Part shown: piece after piece, positions 1 to 12,671 of the stretch
How positions within the stretch are numbered: position 1 is the first letter of the stretch
How the letters are laid out: every line of letters begins with the position of its first letter
Assembly (NCBI GenBank): GCA_025403435.1
Contig: CM046348.1
Coordinates: 33,848,052 to 33,912,051 of the forward strand
Source of the DNA: Artocarpus heterophyllus
Lineage: Eukaryota > Streptophyta > Magnoliopsida > Rosales > Moraceae
Direction: 5' to 3'
Length of the DNA stretch: 64,000 nt
Made by a program: the position numbers and the translations under genes
The notes under the pieces: model-generated
Database searches by the model: none
Told to the model about the DNA's origin: nothing
What the model saw: only the letters and a program-made list of their open reading frames with translations

Positions 1-79
1 TTAGCAGCTGTCAAGATTCTCTGGGGATCATACCATCGTCGCGATCAGCGTTTGGAGAGTCGATGGAACTGAAAATTCA

Positions 80-235
80 AAGAGAAAAAAAGAGGGAGAG
101 AAATAAATTTGAGAGAGGGAGTGGAGGGAAAGAAACAAAGGAATTGAGGAGAAAGAAAGTAGAGAGAGAAAAAGGAAGCAAGAAATGGGGGGAAAATGAG
201 AAAAGACATGAAAAAAAAGAATCTGAATCTTTTAA
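80..235. repeat. Purine-rich (GA) low-complexity tract
   Basis: The plus strand is almost all A and G here. An ATG-initiated 69-codon frame (63-272) runs through it, but its product is only Lys/Glu/Arg-rich low complexity. That is what any purine tract encodes, so I do not call a gene. Confidence 0.6.
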
Positions 236-1168
236 AGGTAGTTTTGGGTTTTTGTTTACTTTAAAATATTAATTAATTTGAATCTATTATTATTTTTATA
301 TTTTTAGAAGCACTAATATAATTTACTAATAGAATAGTAAAATCTATATTTTGTATAATTTTCTTAATTTTTATAAAATTTTATATAAAATATTGAAAGG
401 AAATAATTCAAGAGGAGCTGTCGTCCACTTTCGTCCATGTGTAAGTCTGCCCAAACTAGAATAACATTTACTTTTTGTTTTTTTATTTTCTTTTTTAAAC
501 TTTGACTAGTTCGAGCATATGTATATGCAGTTACACAAACACACACATATATAGAGTATATTATAAAATTTTAAAGAATAGTTGTTTTTCTTGATTTGTT
601 ATTTTTTGAGTATGGTTGGACTATTTGATAACGGGTGATGATAAGTCCGCCATGGAGGGTGGCTGAGAAATGGTTATGACATTGTTGAGATTGATCAGTT
701 CGATGGCTCAGTGCAAGGCAGCACGAAGGCGCAAACTGCATCTAAACAACACATTTCAACTAACAGCTTTTGACTCTGCATTGAAAATGTTGTTGACTTC
801 GTCATTGAATGCGACGCAAAGCAACAGAGAGACGATGTGACATTGAAAGGCCACATTATGCTAGTGTCGGAAGCCTAGAGGGTAGCAGCGCAATGTTGTA
901 ACTTCTTTGCTAGAGAAAAACCCTAGTAAAGGTTTCCTTCTCAAATGAGCCTCACACTTTTAAGTTAAACTATCCAACTAATTGATAACAAAAACAAAAT
1001 TTAAAAAAATAAAGCAATTTGTTCGCTAGTCTCACCTGAAATTAGTCATTTAGGTTTTTTTTTTCATTTTTTTATTTCACTTGTTTCTTATAATTTAGAC
1101 AAGTTAATCAATTAATAAATTTGTACATACCCCTAAGCCCTAAATTTTTAAGAGCAGGTAAAGGTTAA

Positions 1169-1334
1169 GGCTTCGTTTGCTAACGTCGTTCTAACTATGT
1201 AGTCCTAACTGCTACAGTTAAAGCTCTTATATGTTATAGCATAAAGCATAAGCAGGCTATAGTGTAAAGCTTTCACGTGCTATAGTAAATTCATTCTAAC
1301 TTTTTGTTCTAATTGCATTACCAAATGCACTCTG
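1169..1334. mobile_element. Possible small MITE-like element
   Basis: The left end GGCTTCGTTTGCTAACG and the reverse complement of the right end (GAGTGCATTTGGTAATG) form an imperfect inverted repeat. The core TTTG-TAA-G resembles the ends of hAT-type MITEs. The interior repeats GCTATAG/TATAGC words around a near-palindromic GTGTAAAGCTTTCAC. No clean 8-bp target duplication is visible, so the call rests on the terminal similarity alone. Confidence 0.3.
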
Positions 1335-2568
1335 AGTTTAGAGAAATAAAGTGGTAGGGGAAGAAATGGAACAAAGAGTAGCTATACATTTTTTGTCTAA
1401 AGAAGTGGTGAAATAATAAACTTTAAAACGAATGTACATTCAAAGAAGGTACTAAGTACGAAACATTTCAAAAAGGGAGGAAAAAGATTTTTGCATAAGC
1501 AAATTTGAATCCTAATTATTAAAAAGGATGCAAATGAAAAAATAAATATTATTTAAGGGGACTACAAGAAAAGATGCTTGAGTAGAGGCATATATAAGAA
1601 AAATCATTTTTGAGGGGTTATAAAAAGGTATTTATAAAGACCACATTTAAGGGAAAAAAATATTTTAGAGGTTTGCTAGAAAAATTTCGTGTACAAGGCA
1701 TATTTATGAGAGAAATGTTAACAAGGATGGATTAGAGAGATTATTTTATTTTGGTATATTTAAAAAAATGTTAAAAGATAGATGAAGTAAAATATAAGTT
1801 CCAACATTTGAAATAAATATAATTTTCACTTTAGATGTCTTTTTTAGTCGAATAATATTTATGTAGAGATAATTAGAGTAGATCGAAAAAATTAGATCGG
1901 AATAAATTTTATAGAACTCTGCTTAAAGAGGTAGATATGATAAGAAAAAAAATATGTTTAAGTCGGGGCACAATGTTGTTTGTGAGGGAAAAAAAAATAG
2001 TGTAGTGGAACAATTGGAATAAAATGTAAAAATTAAATGGTCGAATTTCAAACGGACTATTTCGATGTCAAAGTTGGGTTTATTTTTATTTTTTATTTTT
2101 TTTATTTTTGTTATAAAAGTAATATCTTTGAAATTTAACTTTCTAAAAATGACATTCTCTTAACTTACCCGCTCATGCTCAACATGATCCTTGGCTCTTT
2201 ATATTATGCCATAAAATTAAGGTTTGGATTGATATATGCCACCAAAAAAAAAAATAAAATTGCAGAGAATGTCATGCTACATCACTATATAATATTTTAA
2301 ATTACTAAATATACTACATCATTACACTATCTTATTATATTCAATAAAAGGGCAAATATGTCTTTATAAGATTTTAGTATTTAATGCTTGTGGTATTGAA
2401 TGAAATAACTCTTGACCTAATGGCAAAAGTCGATCCAACACCAAAAAGGGTGGCACCTAGCGTAAAAGCTTCATGATCCTTTCTTCATTGACAATCGAAA
2501 AACCAAAGAAAATGGAATAACATGACTTTTGAGACAAAATCCTTTAGGACCGGGACTATGGTTGGGGT

Positions 2569-4328
2569 TGTTAGACATATATGCCCTAAGGAGTAAAAAT
2601 GTAATATGTTTTTAGAGACATTTTTATCAATAAAGAGCTTATTTATTATTCATATGCTAAATTGTTCTTCTCTTTACATTCATATTTGTTGAATGTATGA
2701 TAAGCAAACAAAAGTCTGAGACTGTCGGTCTAAGCCTTTAGAATCAGGCATATGATGGATAGATTATGCGGAAGACTTGATTCTAAAGGTGACGGTCTAA
2801 ATTATAAGATCTGTAGTGAAGGGAATAAAGTTGGGTGCTTTATTTATGTAAAGATTGTTATGTTGTCTATATCCCTATTGGAGGCATGACTCTTGATAGC
2901 GTAGACCTATCATTCATAGATATGAAATCCATAGCTCCTCTTTAGGAGTCGTTGATATCCTTTTATATGCATTATCCTATAATTGAAAAATTATAGTATA
3001 CTGTCAACCATAATATAGGAATAACCATTTGGATACATTGGTATAACCGAATGGTATACTGTCTTTGGATTGCAAGTTTTTCAATGGTGAGATAATAAAA
3101 CATGAGAGAAAAATAATCAGGAAGATAAGACAGAATAAAGCCGATTATGGATAATCCTATGGGGATACAATATATTATGATATGTCATGAAGACTTAGCT
3201 ATATGGGCTTTGTAATTCTATATAGTTTGGGAGTGCAACTCTAAGCTTTTAGTGGAGTAGCGTTAGAGTTGATAATTATGAAATGTATATCTGGGATATT
3301 GGGTTTCTTAATTATCGGGAGCTTGTACTATATAGGTCAATCAGGTCCCCTTTGCTAGCTCATGATAAATCCTATAACGATACGGCATGTTTTCTAATAA
3401 ATTGGTGACTTGTGTCAAATTATCAAATTAGATGAAATTTGGTAGGATCAGATAATTCATGTTTGGTTATCGATTGAATTAATTTTGTAAAAAATTAATT
3501 CAAGACAAACTTGTTGAATTATCAGGATAAGAAATTCATGTTTGTTGATCGGTTGAATTTTTTGAATAAATTAATTCTAGATAAACTTGTTGAATTATCA
3601 AGAATATTTATTTTCCTAGAGATTATCTAGATATGACTGTTTTAATCAGATAACTTCTCTATTGAGTTATTTGAATTAAAATTGAGGCTCTATCCTAAGA
3701 ATCTTGGGTGGGAAATAAAGATTTGTAGGGATCATTTATCATAAGTTTGGTAGGCTGATCTTCAAGTGCGGCTTGCCGATGGAGTAATTTTGGTAGGCTA
3801 TCTGCCAGTTCGGCTTGTCGATCGAACGATTTATGATCATGCATTTTTAGGCATGATTTTTATCATTTATTGATCCTGATTCGAATTTTTGAGGCCTTAT
3901 TTGATAAGGATCAACTTGGGCACGAACTCTATAAATTGGGAGTGAGACTCATAAGTTATTGAGATTAGTTGAGGAATTAAGAGTGAGCACTCTTGTCTGT
4001 GAGTCTCTGCAACTCCCTGAGAGCTTTTGTTCACAAATCACGAACCTTAGTTTTGGTTTCCCTCGATTGGTTGGAAGGAGAGTCACCAGGGAAAAGCTAT
4101 AGGACATGTGCCCATATGCACTCCGATCGTAGATAGAAAATAGCAAAGAAGACCAGTTGGTTGAGGCTCTTTTGGAACGCCTTTCTCTTTACAAATTGCA
4201 GGAGTTTGTCAGCAAAAGAGGTTAGTAAGATCTTGGTAATTTATGCATATAGCGTGTTAAACTTGTGTTTTGAAAAATACTCTAGTATAAATTTTTTTAA
4301 AATTTTACTGCGTACTACTTTTTCAACA
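2569..4328 (+). repeat. 5' LTR of element A
   Basis: Begins TGTTAGACATATATGCCC and ends CAACA directly before the tRNA binding site. At 1760 bp it is shorter than the ~2.0 kb of other copies because about 280 bp are missing near 2877, where ATATCCCTA joins TTGGAGGCATGAC. A's own 3' LTR keeps that segment (42010-42300), so the loss followed integration. GGCAGGCC-type palindromes lie at 3755-3830 and a TATA box at 3930. The U5 part (about 3950-4328) carries the GCCCATATGCACTCC variant shared with D. Confidence 0.92.
3930..3937 (+). promoter_or_regulatory. TATA box of element A 5' LTR
   Basis: TATAAATT lies about 400 bp before the LTR end, at the position equivalent to TATAAAAA in C and F. Transcription would start some 30 bp downstream and read into gag. 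It is degenerate relative to the younger copies. Confidence 0.6.
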
Positions 4329-4330
4329 AT

Positions 4331-4343
4331 TGGTATTAGATCC
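4331..4343 (+). other. tRNA primer binding site of element A
   Basis: TGGTATTAGATCC starts two bases after the 5' LTR. It differs at two positions from TGGTATCAGAGCC, the plant initiator-Met tRNA complement kept exactly in B. Confidence 0.85.
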
Positions 4344-5841
4344 AACGTTTTTACATAAATTTACAAGTTTGTGATCATGCTATATGAATAAATTATGTGA
4401 TCTTAATCTCTCCTATGCTTTAATTGAATTTTTAAGAGAGTTGGCACTCTTAGGCTTTTATATATTTATATGCTGTCATGAATTATATAGTGAATGTTTA
4501 TTAATTAATTATGATTGATTAAATTATTATTTAATTAATTATTAATTAATTAATTTATGCTGGTTATGGTTCCTTAGTGGTTACAATTTATATTTAGGTT
4601 TTTCATGTAATTATATGGCGGACTATCATCTTTATCTTTGAATTATTATTTAATTTTAAATTTGTAAGAATTTTTAATTAAATAATAATTCAGAGAAGAT
4701 GGATCTAAAAGATGAATGATAGTGTTCCAAAGGTTTTTCTCGAGTCTCTGATTTTATGTTTTTTGAATTTTTGAAAATAAAATTAAAAAACTGCATAAAA
4801 ACTGTATTTTCTAGAAGTTGTGATTTTTGCTTCGTCGGCAGGCCGAACCTTTAGGTTCGATAGGCCAAGGGTCACAGATTGGTAGGCCGAACCTCTGGGA
4901 TCAATAGGCCATTTGTGGGGCAAAATTTTGACTATTCTGGTGGAAGTTCGGCAGGTCGATCTATCATGACCAACAAGCCAGACTATGAGGTTTGGTAGGC
5001 CGGTGGGTCATGATCGACAGGCCGATCACCTAGATCGGTATGCCAGCAGAAAGCTATAAATTTTTTCAAAAAGGGTGTATTTTTCTTTGTAGTTTTGATT
5101 TTATTTTTAGGACAATTTTGAGAAAAATTAAATTTGGATATGACTGAAAATATGGTGTATTCGATCTATACGGGATTGAAGACTTGAAGATGGAAGACAC
5201 ATGAAGAAGGATATAATTTGAAGATTCAAGGATGAAGAATCGATAATATATTTCTATTATCCCCTTGTAATCTTTATTTTCTTTTCTCTAGGGTGGAACC
5301 ATAATATTACAGTTATTTATTATTATTTTGCTTGTGGCTTTGCATGATTGCTATGCTTGTCTAGATTATAATATGATTTGCCCTATATATTGATAACATG
5401 TCATATAGAATAGGGAGTGCCACTCATTTAAATGTTGTTCATGCATGTTTTTAAAATAAAACCTTGATTTCAAAAGATTGAGTGGTAGAAGGTTTTTGAA
5501 GAGAGGACCTACGGCCTCCATCGTTGGTCCATAGGTAGCATATGGTAGTTCCGACCCCTAGGAAGGGACTTCAGCATATACCGGGTTAGATCTCTAGGAG
5601 GATAAGATAGTTTAGCATGATTTATGGTTGTACACCCCTAAGTGGTGATTATAAATTATGGATAAAATATTGAAATGATGGTTATACACTCATGTTAATT
5701 TTATTATATGAATTATCGTTGTAAGGTTGTGATATTTTCAAGGTTTTGACACATAAACACATTTGTATATTTTCCTGATTGTGTTACCTTACTAAATTAT
5801 TATTGTATGTTTGGTATATGATTCTGTATTATAGATTAAAA
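4344..5841 (+). other. Untranslated leader of element A
   Basis: Non-coding leader between the tRNA site and the gag ATG. A palindrome cluster at 4838-5045 repeats variants of TCGGCAGGCCGA. At 5700-5705 about 170 bp are missing relative to C and F, including the TTAATTTTATTA / TAATAAAATTAA hairpin and two of the four CCTAGG sites. Confidence 0.75.
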
Positions 5842-6719
5842 ATGTCTAACAACACTTTATCATCGATACTTGACAAAAACCAATTAACCAGTGAGAACTA
5901 TAATGATTGGAAATGGAACCTAAATATCGTCCTGTCCTTTGAGGAACTAAAGTTTGTGCTGACGACACCATGTCCTCCTAAGCCTACAGGAGATTCCACT
6001 AATGAGCAAATCCAGGCGTATGATCGCTGGAAAGATGCTAATGATTAGGGTTGCTGTTACGTTATGGCCAACATGAATAACGTGGTGCAGGCTCAACATG
6101 AAGATTATGAGATTGCTAGGCAGATCTTGGATAATCTTGAAGACATGTTTGGAGTCTAGGCCCTAACAAAGCGGCAAGGGGCGCTTTGAATACTCTTAAA
6201 CCGTAAACAAAGGTCGGGGATGTCTTTGAAGGAGCATATGATGTTAGTCATAGATTACCTCGTTGAGGCTCAAACCAATGGAGCTAACATTGATGTTAAA
6301 ACTCAGATGATTATGGTCTTTGAGACTCTATCTAAGGAGTTTATTCCATATAAAGCTACATTTAATTTAAGCAATAGATAGGATATGACCTTAACAGAGC
6401 TGATGAAGCAGTTACAAGAGTTTGAACTTCTGATCAGGGAAACTTTTGCCGGTGGTAAGGCCAACTTGGCGGCTGCATCTGGTTCCAATACCAACCTAGG
6501 GAATAGAAAGAAGCAATGGGCCAAGAATGGAAAGTCTTCTATTCCTGCAAATGGCAAGAACAAGAAGAAGAAAAAGAAGAACCGAAAGAAGCTCAATTGT
6601 TTCTTCTGCTGGAAGGTTAGGCGCATAAAGAAGAATAGCAAGGACTTCCTTTTTCGAGGAGGTAGGTGTGATCTTTTGGTTGTTAAAACTTGTTTAGTTG
6701 AGGAATCCAGTGAAACTTG
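5842..6719 (+). pseudogene. gag (N-terminal part) of element A, broken
   Basis: Start chosen at ATG 5842 because MSxNxLSSILDKNQLTxENYNDW follows and is shared by C, E and F at the same place. Gag would form the cytoplasmic virus-like particle. The frame is stopped at 6046 (TAG where other copies have CAG) and again near 6158, 6188 and 6379. After the Lys-rich linker (6550-6595) the zinc knuckle reads CFFCWKVRRIKKNS, so the essential His and last Cys of the CCHC motif are lost. The sequence breaks off at 6719 where B is inserted and resumes at 16820 in the protease. Confidence 0.9.
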
Positions 6720-8729
6720 TGTTGGAAAAAGAATGCGCAGCAGAATTTTAAAAATTTTACATCAAAGTAATTTTCAAAACACAAGTTTGACAAGCTATAT
6801 GCATAAATTAACCAGATCTTACTAACCTTTGTTTGCCAAAGAACCTTCGCAAAATGTGAAGAGAAGTAACGTTCTAGAAGAGCCTCAACCAACTGGTCTT
6901 CTTTGCTATTCTCTTTCCACGACCGGAGTGAGTGTGGGCTCACACGTACAGCTCCTCCACTAGGTGACTCTCCTACCAACCAATCAAGAGAACCCAAAGC
7001 AAGTGTTCGTGATTTGTGAACAAAAGCTCTCAGGGGGTTTTTAGATTCTCACTAGAAGAGTATCACTCTTAATCTCTCAATTGATCTGAGTAACTCTTAA
7101 GACTTACTCCCTTTATATAGAGATTGGTCCCGGGGTTAGTCCTTATCAGATTAGGTCTTAAAAACTCGAAACAGAATCAAGTTTAGATCAATATCTGATA
7201 AGATTTGTGTGGAAATACATGATCTTATCCTTTGCTGATCGACAGGCCGAACCACCTGATCGACAGGCCAAACACGTCCATCGGTAGGCCGAACTGTCGA
7301 ATAAAAATCTCACGAATCTTTTATTTTTCACCTGAGATTCTATAGGATAAAGTCTCAATTTTAATTCAAATAATCCAATAGACAAGTTATCTTATCAAAA
7401 CAACTTTATCTAGATAATCTCTAAGAAATTAAATCAATTCCCAATAATTTTACAAGTTTATCTTGATCTAATTTATCTAAAATTAAATCAACCGATAATC
7501 AAACAAGAATTATCTGATTCTTATAATTCAACAAGTTTATCTTAAAATAATTTTTATCACAAAATTAATTCAACCGATAAACAGACATGAATTATTTGAT
7601 TCTTCCAAATTTGAACCAATTTAATAAATCTGACATAAGTTACCAATTATTGGAAAAGCACGCCGTATCGTTACAGGATATTGTGAGCTAAAAAAGGGGG
7701 CCAAATGGACCTATATAGTTCAAGCTCCCGATAATTATGAAACCCAATATCCCAGATATACATTTCATAATTATCAACTCCAATGCTACTCTACTAAAAG
7801 CTTGGAGCTGCACTCTCGAACTACATAAAATTACGAAGCTCGTATAACTAAGTCTCCATGACATATCATAGTGTATTGTATCCCCATATGATAATCCATA
7901 ATCGACTTAAGGAAAAGTTCTGTCTTACCTTTCTGATTATTTTTATCTTACGTTCCCTTATCTCACCATCAGAAAACTTACTATCCAATGACAGTATACC
8001 ATTCGGTTACACTTATGTATCCAAATGGTTGAGCGCTCCAATTTTTCAATTATAGGGTAACGCATATAAGAGGATATCATTACTCCTAAAGAGGATCTAT
8101 GGATTCCATATCTATGAATAATAGGTCTACGTTATCAAGATTCATGCCTCCAACGTACCGACATGCATACCACTACTAAGATTTGGGTGTCACCCTTTGG
8201 TACATCAAAAGACACAAGCTAAGACAATGGGCCCACTATTCATCTCAGGATTAAGATACAACACAAATGATTGTCTCAAGTGAATCGATTTGCCGAGAAA
8301 GGATTATTAATCAAATCAATTCACTTTATGTCCCGATCCAACACATCGTCACCTATGACAACATGCCAATGTTTCTATTCACGGAGTCCACCTCCGATGG
8401 TCAAGACAAACCATCTCCCAAAAGGGATATAGACAACATAACAATCTTTGCATGAATAAAGCGTCCAACTTTATTCCCTTGATTGCGGATCTTTTGATTT
8501 AGACTATCACCTTAAGAATTGTGTCTTTCGCATAATCCGTCCATCATATGCCCAATTCTTAAGGTTTAGACCGACAGTCTTAGAATTTTGTTTGCTTAAC
8601 ATACATTCAGCAAATATGAACATATAGAGGACAAGATTTAGTATATAAATAATAAATAAATTCTTTATTGATAAAAATGTCTCCAAAAACTTATTACATT
8701 TTTACTCCTTAGGGCATACATGTCTAACA
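6720..8729 (-). repeat. 3' LTR of element B
   Basis: On the plus strand it opens TGTTGGAAAAAGAATGCGCAGC and closes CATACATGTCTAACA, the inverted form of the family LTR ends. Its minus-strand TATATAAAGGG promoter lies at about 7110-7120. It belongs to the LTR subfamily with the GTGTGGGCTCACACGT block (also C, E, F and G). Confidence 0.93.
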
Positions 8730-8740
8730 ATCTCCTACTT
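8730..8740 (-). other. Polypurine tract of element B
   Basis: Minus-strand AAGTAGGAGAT directly abuts the 3' LTR; the family form is AAGTGGGAGAT. It primes plus-strand DNA synthesis. Confidence 0.85.
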
Positions 8741-8743
8741 GCA

Positions 8744-9307
8744 CTAAGTTAGTAAATACGACAAATCTCGCATCCCCATAGCTTCCACATGCTTCTCGAA
8801 GACTCTCCCAGTAAGTGTTTTCGTAAATGGATCTGCTAAATTGTCCTTTGACACGATCTTGCACACCATAACATGCCCGCCCTCAACAAAATCCTTTATC
8901 ACATGATACTTTCGATTAATATGCCTACTCTTCTTGTGAAATCTTAGTTCCTTAGCATTGGCTACCGCCACACTGTTATCATAGTATAGTGATACCGCCT
9001 TATCCATACCACGAACTACTTCAAGATCCCCAAGGAACTTGTAGAGGCACACTGCTTCTTTTGAAGCATCATTAGCTGCTATATACTCAGCCTCCATCGT
9101 TGAATATGAAGTGATGGCACCGCCGTCCAAAGTAAACACAAAACCTGAAGTCGATTTCCTAGAATCCAGACAGGATTGAAAACCCGAGTCAGTGTATCCT
9201 TGAGGAGTCAAGTCCTTACCCGAATACACAAGCATATACCCTCGAGTCCTTCTCAGGTACTTGAAAATATGCTTTACCACAACCCAATGGTTCGGTCCTA
9301 GATCTGC
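8744..9307 (-). pseudogene. RNase H domain of element B pol
   Basis: Ribonuclease H part of the copia polyprotein, which removes the RNA strand during reverse transcription. The 178-codon open frame (8744-9280) keeps YTDSGFQSCLD, MEAEYIA, YYDNS and KDNLADPFTKTLTG, so the acidic catalytic positions can be followed. About ten codons (the WRSAKQDCT block seen in F and C) are missing in frame just before MEAEY. The frame ends LSYLLT at the same place as in C and F. Upstream, between this frame and RT, is a stop in the linker near 9306. Confidence 0.88.
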
Positions 9308-10300
9308 CTAAAATCGACTTACAATCTCGACCGCATAACTAATATCCAGTGATGTGCAAAGCATGGCATACATGAGACTACCCACTGCCGAAGCATAAGG
9401 CACCTTCTTTATGTATTCTCTTTCTTCATAATATTTTGGAGAGTCTTTCTTAGAAAGAGTAATTCCAGACATAGATGGTTGCCCACCTTTCTTGGAATCC
9501 TGCATTGCAAACCTCCTGAGAATTTTATCTATGTAACGGGCTTGGGACAAAGCTATCATTTTGTTCTTCCTATCCCGAAAGATCTGGATGCCAAGAACAA
9601 AATTAGCCTCACCTAAATCCTTCATGTCAAACTGCTTGGTCAACCATAATTTGACCGATGACAATGCCCTAACGTCATTGCCAATTAGCAATATGTCATC
9701 TACATAGAGCGGTAGAAAAACCACCTTCCCATCCTTAATGTGTTTGTAAACACATGGTTCATCCACATTTTGTGAGAACCCATAAGTCTTAATCACCTAA
9801 TCAATCTTATGTTCCAAGAATAAGAAGCCTGCTTAAGTCCATAAATTGACTTTAGCAGCCTACAAACTTTACCCTCTTGACCCATGACCTTGAACCCGTT
9901 TGGTTGTTCTATATAAATAGACTCATCAAGATAGCCATTCAAAAATGCCATTTTGATATCCATTTGCCAAATCTCGTAGTCAAGAGCGGCTGCTATGGAT
10001 AAGAGAATCTGGATGGACTTAAGCATGGCTATAGGCGAAAAGGTTTCCTTATAATCGATTCCTTCCTTTTGCGTATAACCCTTAGCTACCAGTCTTGCCT
10101 TAAAGGTTTCAACCTTTCCATCTACTCCTCTTTTCCTCTTGTAGATCCACTTACACCCTATGGGTTTTACCCCTTCAAGAGGATCCACAAGCTCCCAGAC
10201 CTGATTAGTCTCTATAGACTTCATCTCAATGTTCATGGCCTCTGTCTAGAGTTTTGAATCAACTTCCTCCATTGCTTCTGCGTAAGTATAAGGATCCCTG
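9308..10300 (-). pseudogene. Reverse transcriptase of element B pol
   Basis: RNA-dependent DNA polymerase of the copia type, now in two overlapping frames: 9793-10236 (fingers and first palm part, WQMDIKMAFLNG with the first catalytic Asp) and 9308-9796 (LYVDDILLIGND, with the two palm Asp residues intact). A frameshift near 9795-9805, in the stretch after GLKQASYSWN, separates them. The N-terminal linker (10237-10300) has a TAG at about 10246 where F has the same Trp-to-stop change. No continuous protein can be made from it. Confidence 0.88.
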
Positions 10301-11470
10301 TCATGTTCATCCAGTTCAACCAAGAAGACCTCCCTACTGAACATATACCTCTCAGGTTGACGCCCGATCCTCCCACTATGCCGAAGCCCCTGAGGTTGTT
10401 ATTTAGGTTTGTTTTGTTTTTCTACAATGATCGGAATGGTTTCATTTGGAACCTAAGGAGTGATCGGATCACTCCTTAACTCCTCACGCACCACTTTGCT
10501 TCGAGGTTTAAAGTCGTTCATGTAACTCTCGTCAAGGAAAGTTGCATTAGTTGAAATCACGGCTTAATTTTCCTTTGGGTTATAAAAATAACCCCCTTTA
10601 GTCCATTTTGGATATCCTACAAACACGTAAACTTCCAAATGTGCTTCCAACTTATTCGAATCCTTAAACAGGACATGAGCTGGACATCTCCATATGCGAA
10701 TATGGTTTAAGGATGGTTTCCTACTCGTCCACAACTCGTGAGGAGTTTTAGGGATCGATTTTGAAGGCACATTGTTCAAAAGATAACATGCGATTTGTAA
10801 TGCATATCCCCAAAAGGATAAAGGCAATGATGAATAACTCATTATGGACCTAATTATGTCCAACAAAGTCCTATTTCTTCTCTCCGCTACACCATTCTGC
10901 TGCGGAGTGCCCGGTGTAGTCCAATGGGATAAAATCCCATTCCCTAATAAGTGTTCCAAGAACTCATCAGAAAGGTATTCCCCACCTCGATCAGATCGAA
11001 GTGCCTTTATGGGTCTACCCAATTATTTTTCTACTTCAGCCCAAAACTCCCTAAGCTTGTCAAAAGTTTCGCTTTTGTGGTGTATCAGGTACACATACCC
11101 ATATCTTAAGTAATCGTCAATAAAAGTGACGAAGTACTCATACCCTCATCGTGCCTGAATGCTCATCGGTCCACAAACATCACTATGCATAAGTTGTAGA
11201 ACCCCTTCGGCCCTATTGCCCTTAGACCCGAATGGTCTTTTGATCATTTTACCCTCCAACAAGATTCACATTGAGGTATAGATTTCACCTTTAACTGACT
11301 TAAAGGTCCATCTCTTACCAACCTTTGAATCCTATTCAGGTTAATATGACCAAGGCGCAAATGCCAAAGATAAGACTTATTAGAGTGAGAAGTTTTAAGT
11401 CTTGTAGAGTTATTATTATTCATCATAACATTAAGCAATAAGTTCATCTTAGGTTTGATAAAATATAGAT
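10301..11470 (-). pseudogene. Integrase of element B pol
   Basis: Copia integrase in fragments. The N-terminal zinc domain is at 11244-11447, with HLRLGHIN followed by QCESC, so His-His-Cys-Cys is retained. The catalytic core at 10564-11022 shows RSDRGGE and [12 protein letters not shown], the second Asp and the Glu of the D-D-35-E triad. Between the two pieces HSDVCGP can be read after a frame change. The C-terminal part (10310-10560) contains the YMFS/GRQPERY-like region leading to RT. Several stops are visible (for example the C-terminal TAA at 10564-10566). Confidence 0.85.
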
Positions 11471-12671
11471 AATTTTACATTCATCTAGAACAGATAAAAG
11501 ATTTGTTTTTACGAATCACCACTTTATCATTAAAAGAAACCAAGTAAGAGTCTTTAAATAAACAAGCTACAGAAATTAAATTCCTTTTAAATTTAGGAAC
11601 ATAAAAACAATCTTGCAAAAATAAATTCCTATAATTATTAAAATAAAGATGGACGTCTCCCACTGCTTCTGCTGAGACCAAGGATCCATCGCCCATCTGA
11701 AGCGTGAAGTCCTCATGCAGTAGACTTCTCGTTTCTTTGATCCCCTGTAGAGAAACACAAACATGATTAGTTGCACCGGAATCTATGATCCAAATGTCAC
11801 TTGATTCCTCAACCAAACAAGTTTCTAAATACAGAAGATCACACCTACCACCTTTGGAAAGGAAGTCCTTGCAATGTTTCTTGATATGCCCGACCTTTCC
11901 ACATAAGAAGCACTTAAGCTTCTTTGGGTTCTTCTTCTTCTTCTTATTCTTGCTCTTGGTGCTAGCAGGAATAGAAGACTTCCCGTTCTTGGCCCGTTGC
12001 TTCTTTCCATTCCCAGAGTTGAGATTGGAACTAGAAGCAGCTACCAAGTTGGCCTCACCACCCGCAAGAGACTCCCTGGTCAGCAGTTCAAACTCCTATA
12101 ACTGTTTCATCAATTTTGTCAAGGTCATATCCCGTCTATTGCTTAAATTAAAAGTAGCTCTAAATGAAATAAATTCCTTAGACAGAGTCTCAAAGACCAT
12201 AGTCATCTGAGTTTTAGCATTGATGTCGGCTCCATTGGTTTGAGCCTCAGTGAAGTAACCCATGACCAACATCATATGCTCCTTTACAGATGTCCCCGAC
12301 CTCTGTCTACAGTTAAGAGGTTTTTGAAGTGCCCATTGCCGCTTTGTTATGGCCTGGCCTCCAAACATATCCTCAAGATTATCCAAGATCTGCTTTGTAG
12401 TCTCATAATCCCGATGTTAAGCCTGCAGTATATTATTCACGCTGGCCATAACATAGCAGCGGGCCCGATCATTAGCATCTTTCCAATGATCATATGCTTG
12501 GAATTGCTCATTAGTTGAGTCTCCCGTAGGCTCGGGAGCACAAGGGGTTGTCAGGACATATTTCAGTTTCTTAAAGGACAGGACGATATCTAGGTTCCGT
12601 TTTCAATCATTATAGTTCTCACCGGATAATAGATTTTTGTCAAGTATCGATGATAAAGCATTTTTAGACAT
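11471..12671 (-). pseudogene. gag and protease of element B
   Basis: Start at the CAT of 12669-12671 (minus ATG, MSKNALSSILD context). Gag is interrupted (frames 12096-12386 and 11481-12047). The second frame keeps a Lys-rich stretch followed by [14 protein letters not shown], an intact CCHC knuckle, and then DIWIIDSGATNHVC, an intact aspartic protease DSG. This part of B is better preserved than in A, E or G. Antisense Phe-rich frames over the Lys tract are shadows. Confidence 0.88.

Larger units (their letters stand above)
1..2568. other. Left flank, no recognisable gene
   Basis: This is AT-rich sequence with A/T runs (for example around 1055-1075 and 2080-2110) and no long open frame. The frame open from base 1 ends at the TGA at 70-72 and gives only 23 codons; I do not recognise it. 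Apart from the purine-rich stretch and the possible MITE listed separately, I see nothing interpretable. Copia element A begins at 2569. Confidence 0.7.

Noticed and set aside
63..546. Short frames 63-272 (+) and 364-546 (-) as genes
   Set aside because: The first is a purine-tract translation; the second has no recognisable motif and is AT-rich intergenic sequence.
7858..8055. A 65-87-codon frame (MTYHSVLYPHMII... type) found again and again, for example also at 15944, 30572, 33552, 45218 and antisense at 18784 and 26231
   Set aside because: It lies in the LTR and is repeated only because the LTR is. It is antisense to element transcription and its conservation equals that of the surrounding non-coding LTR.
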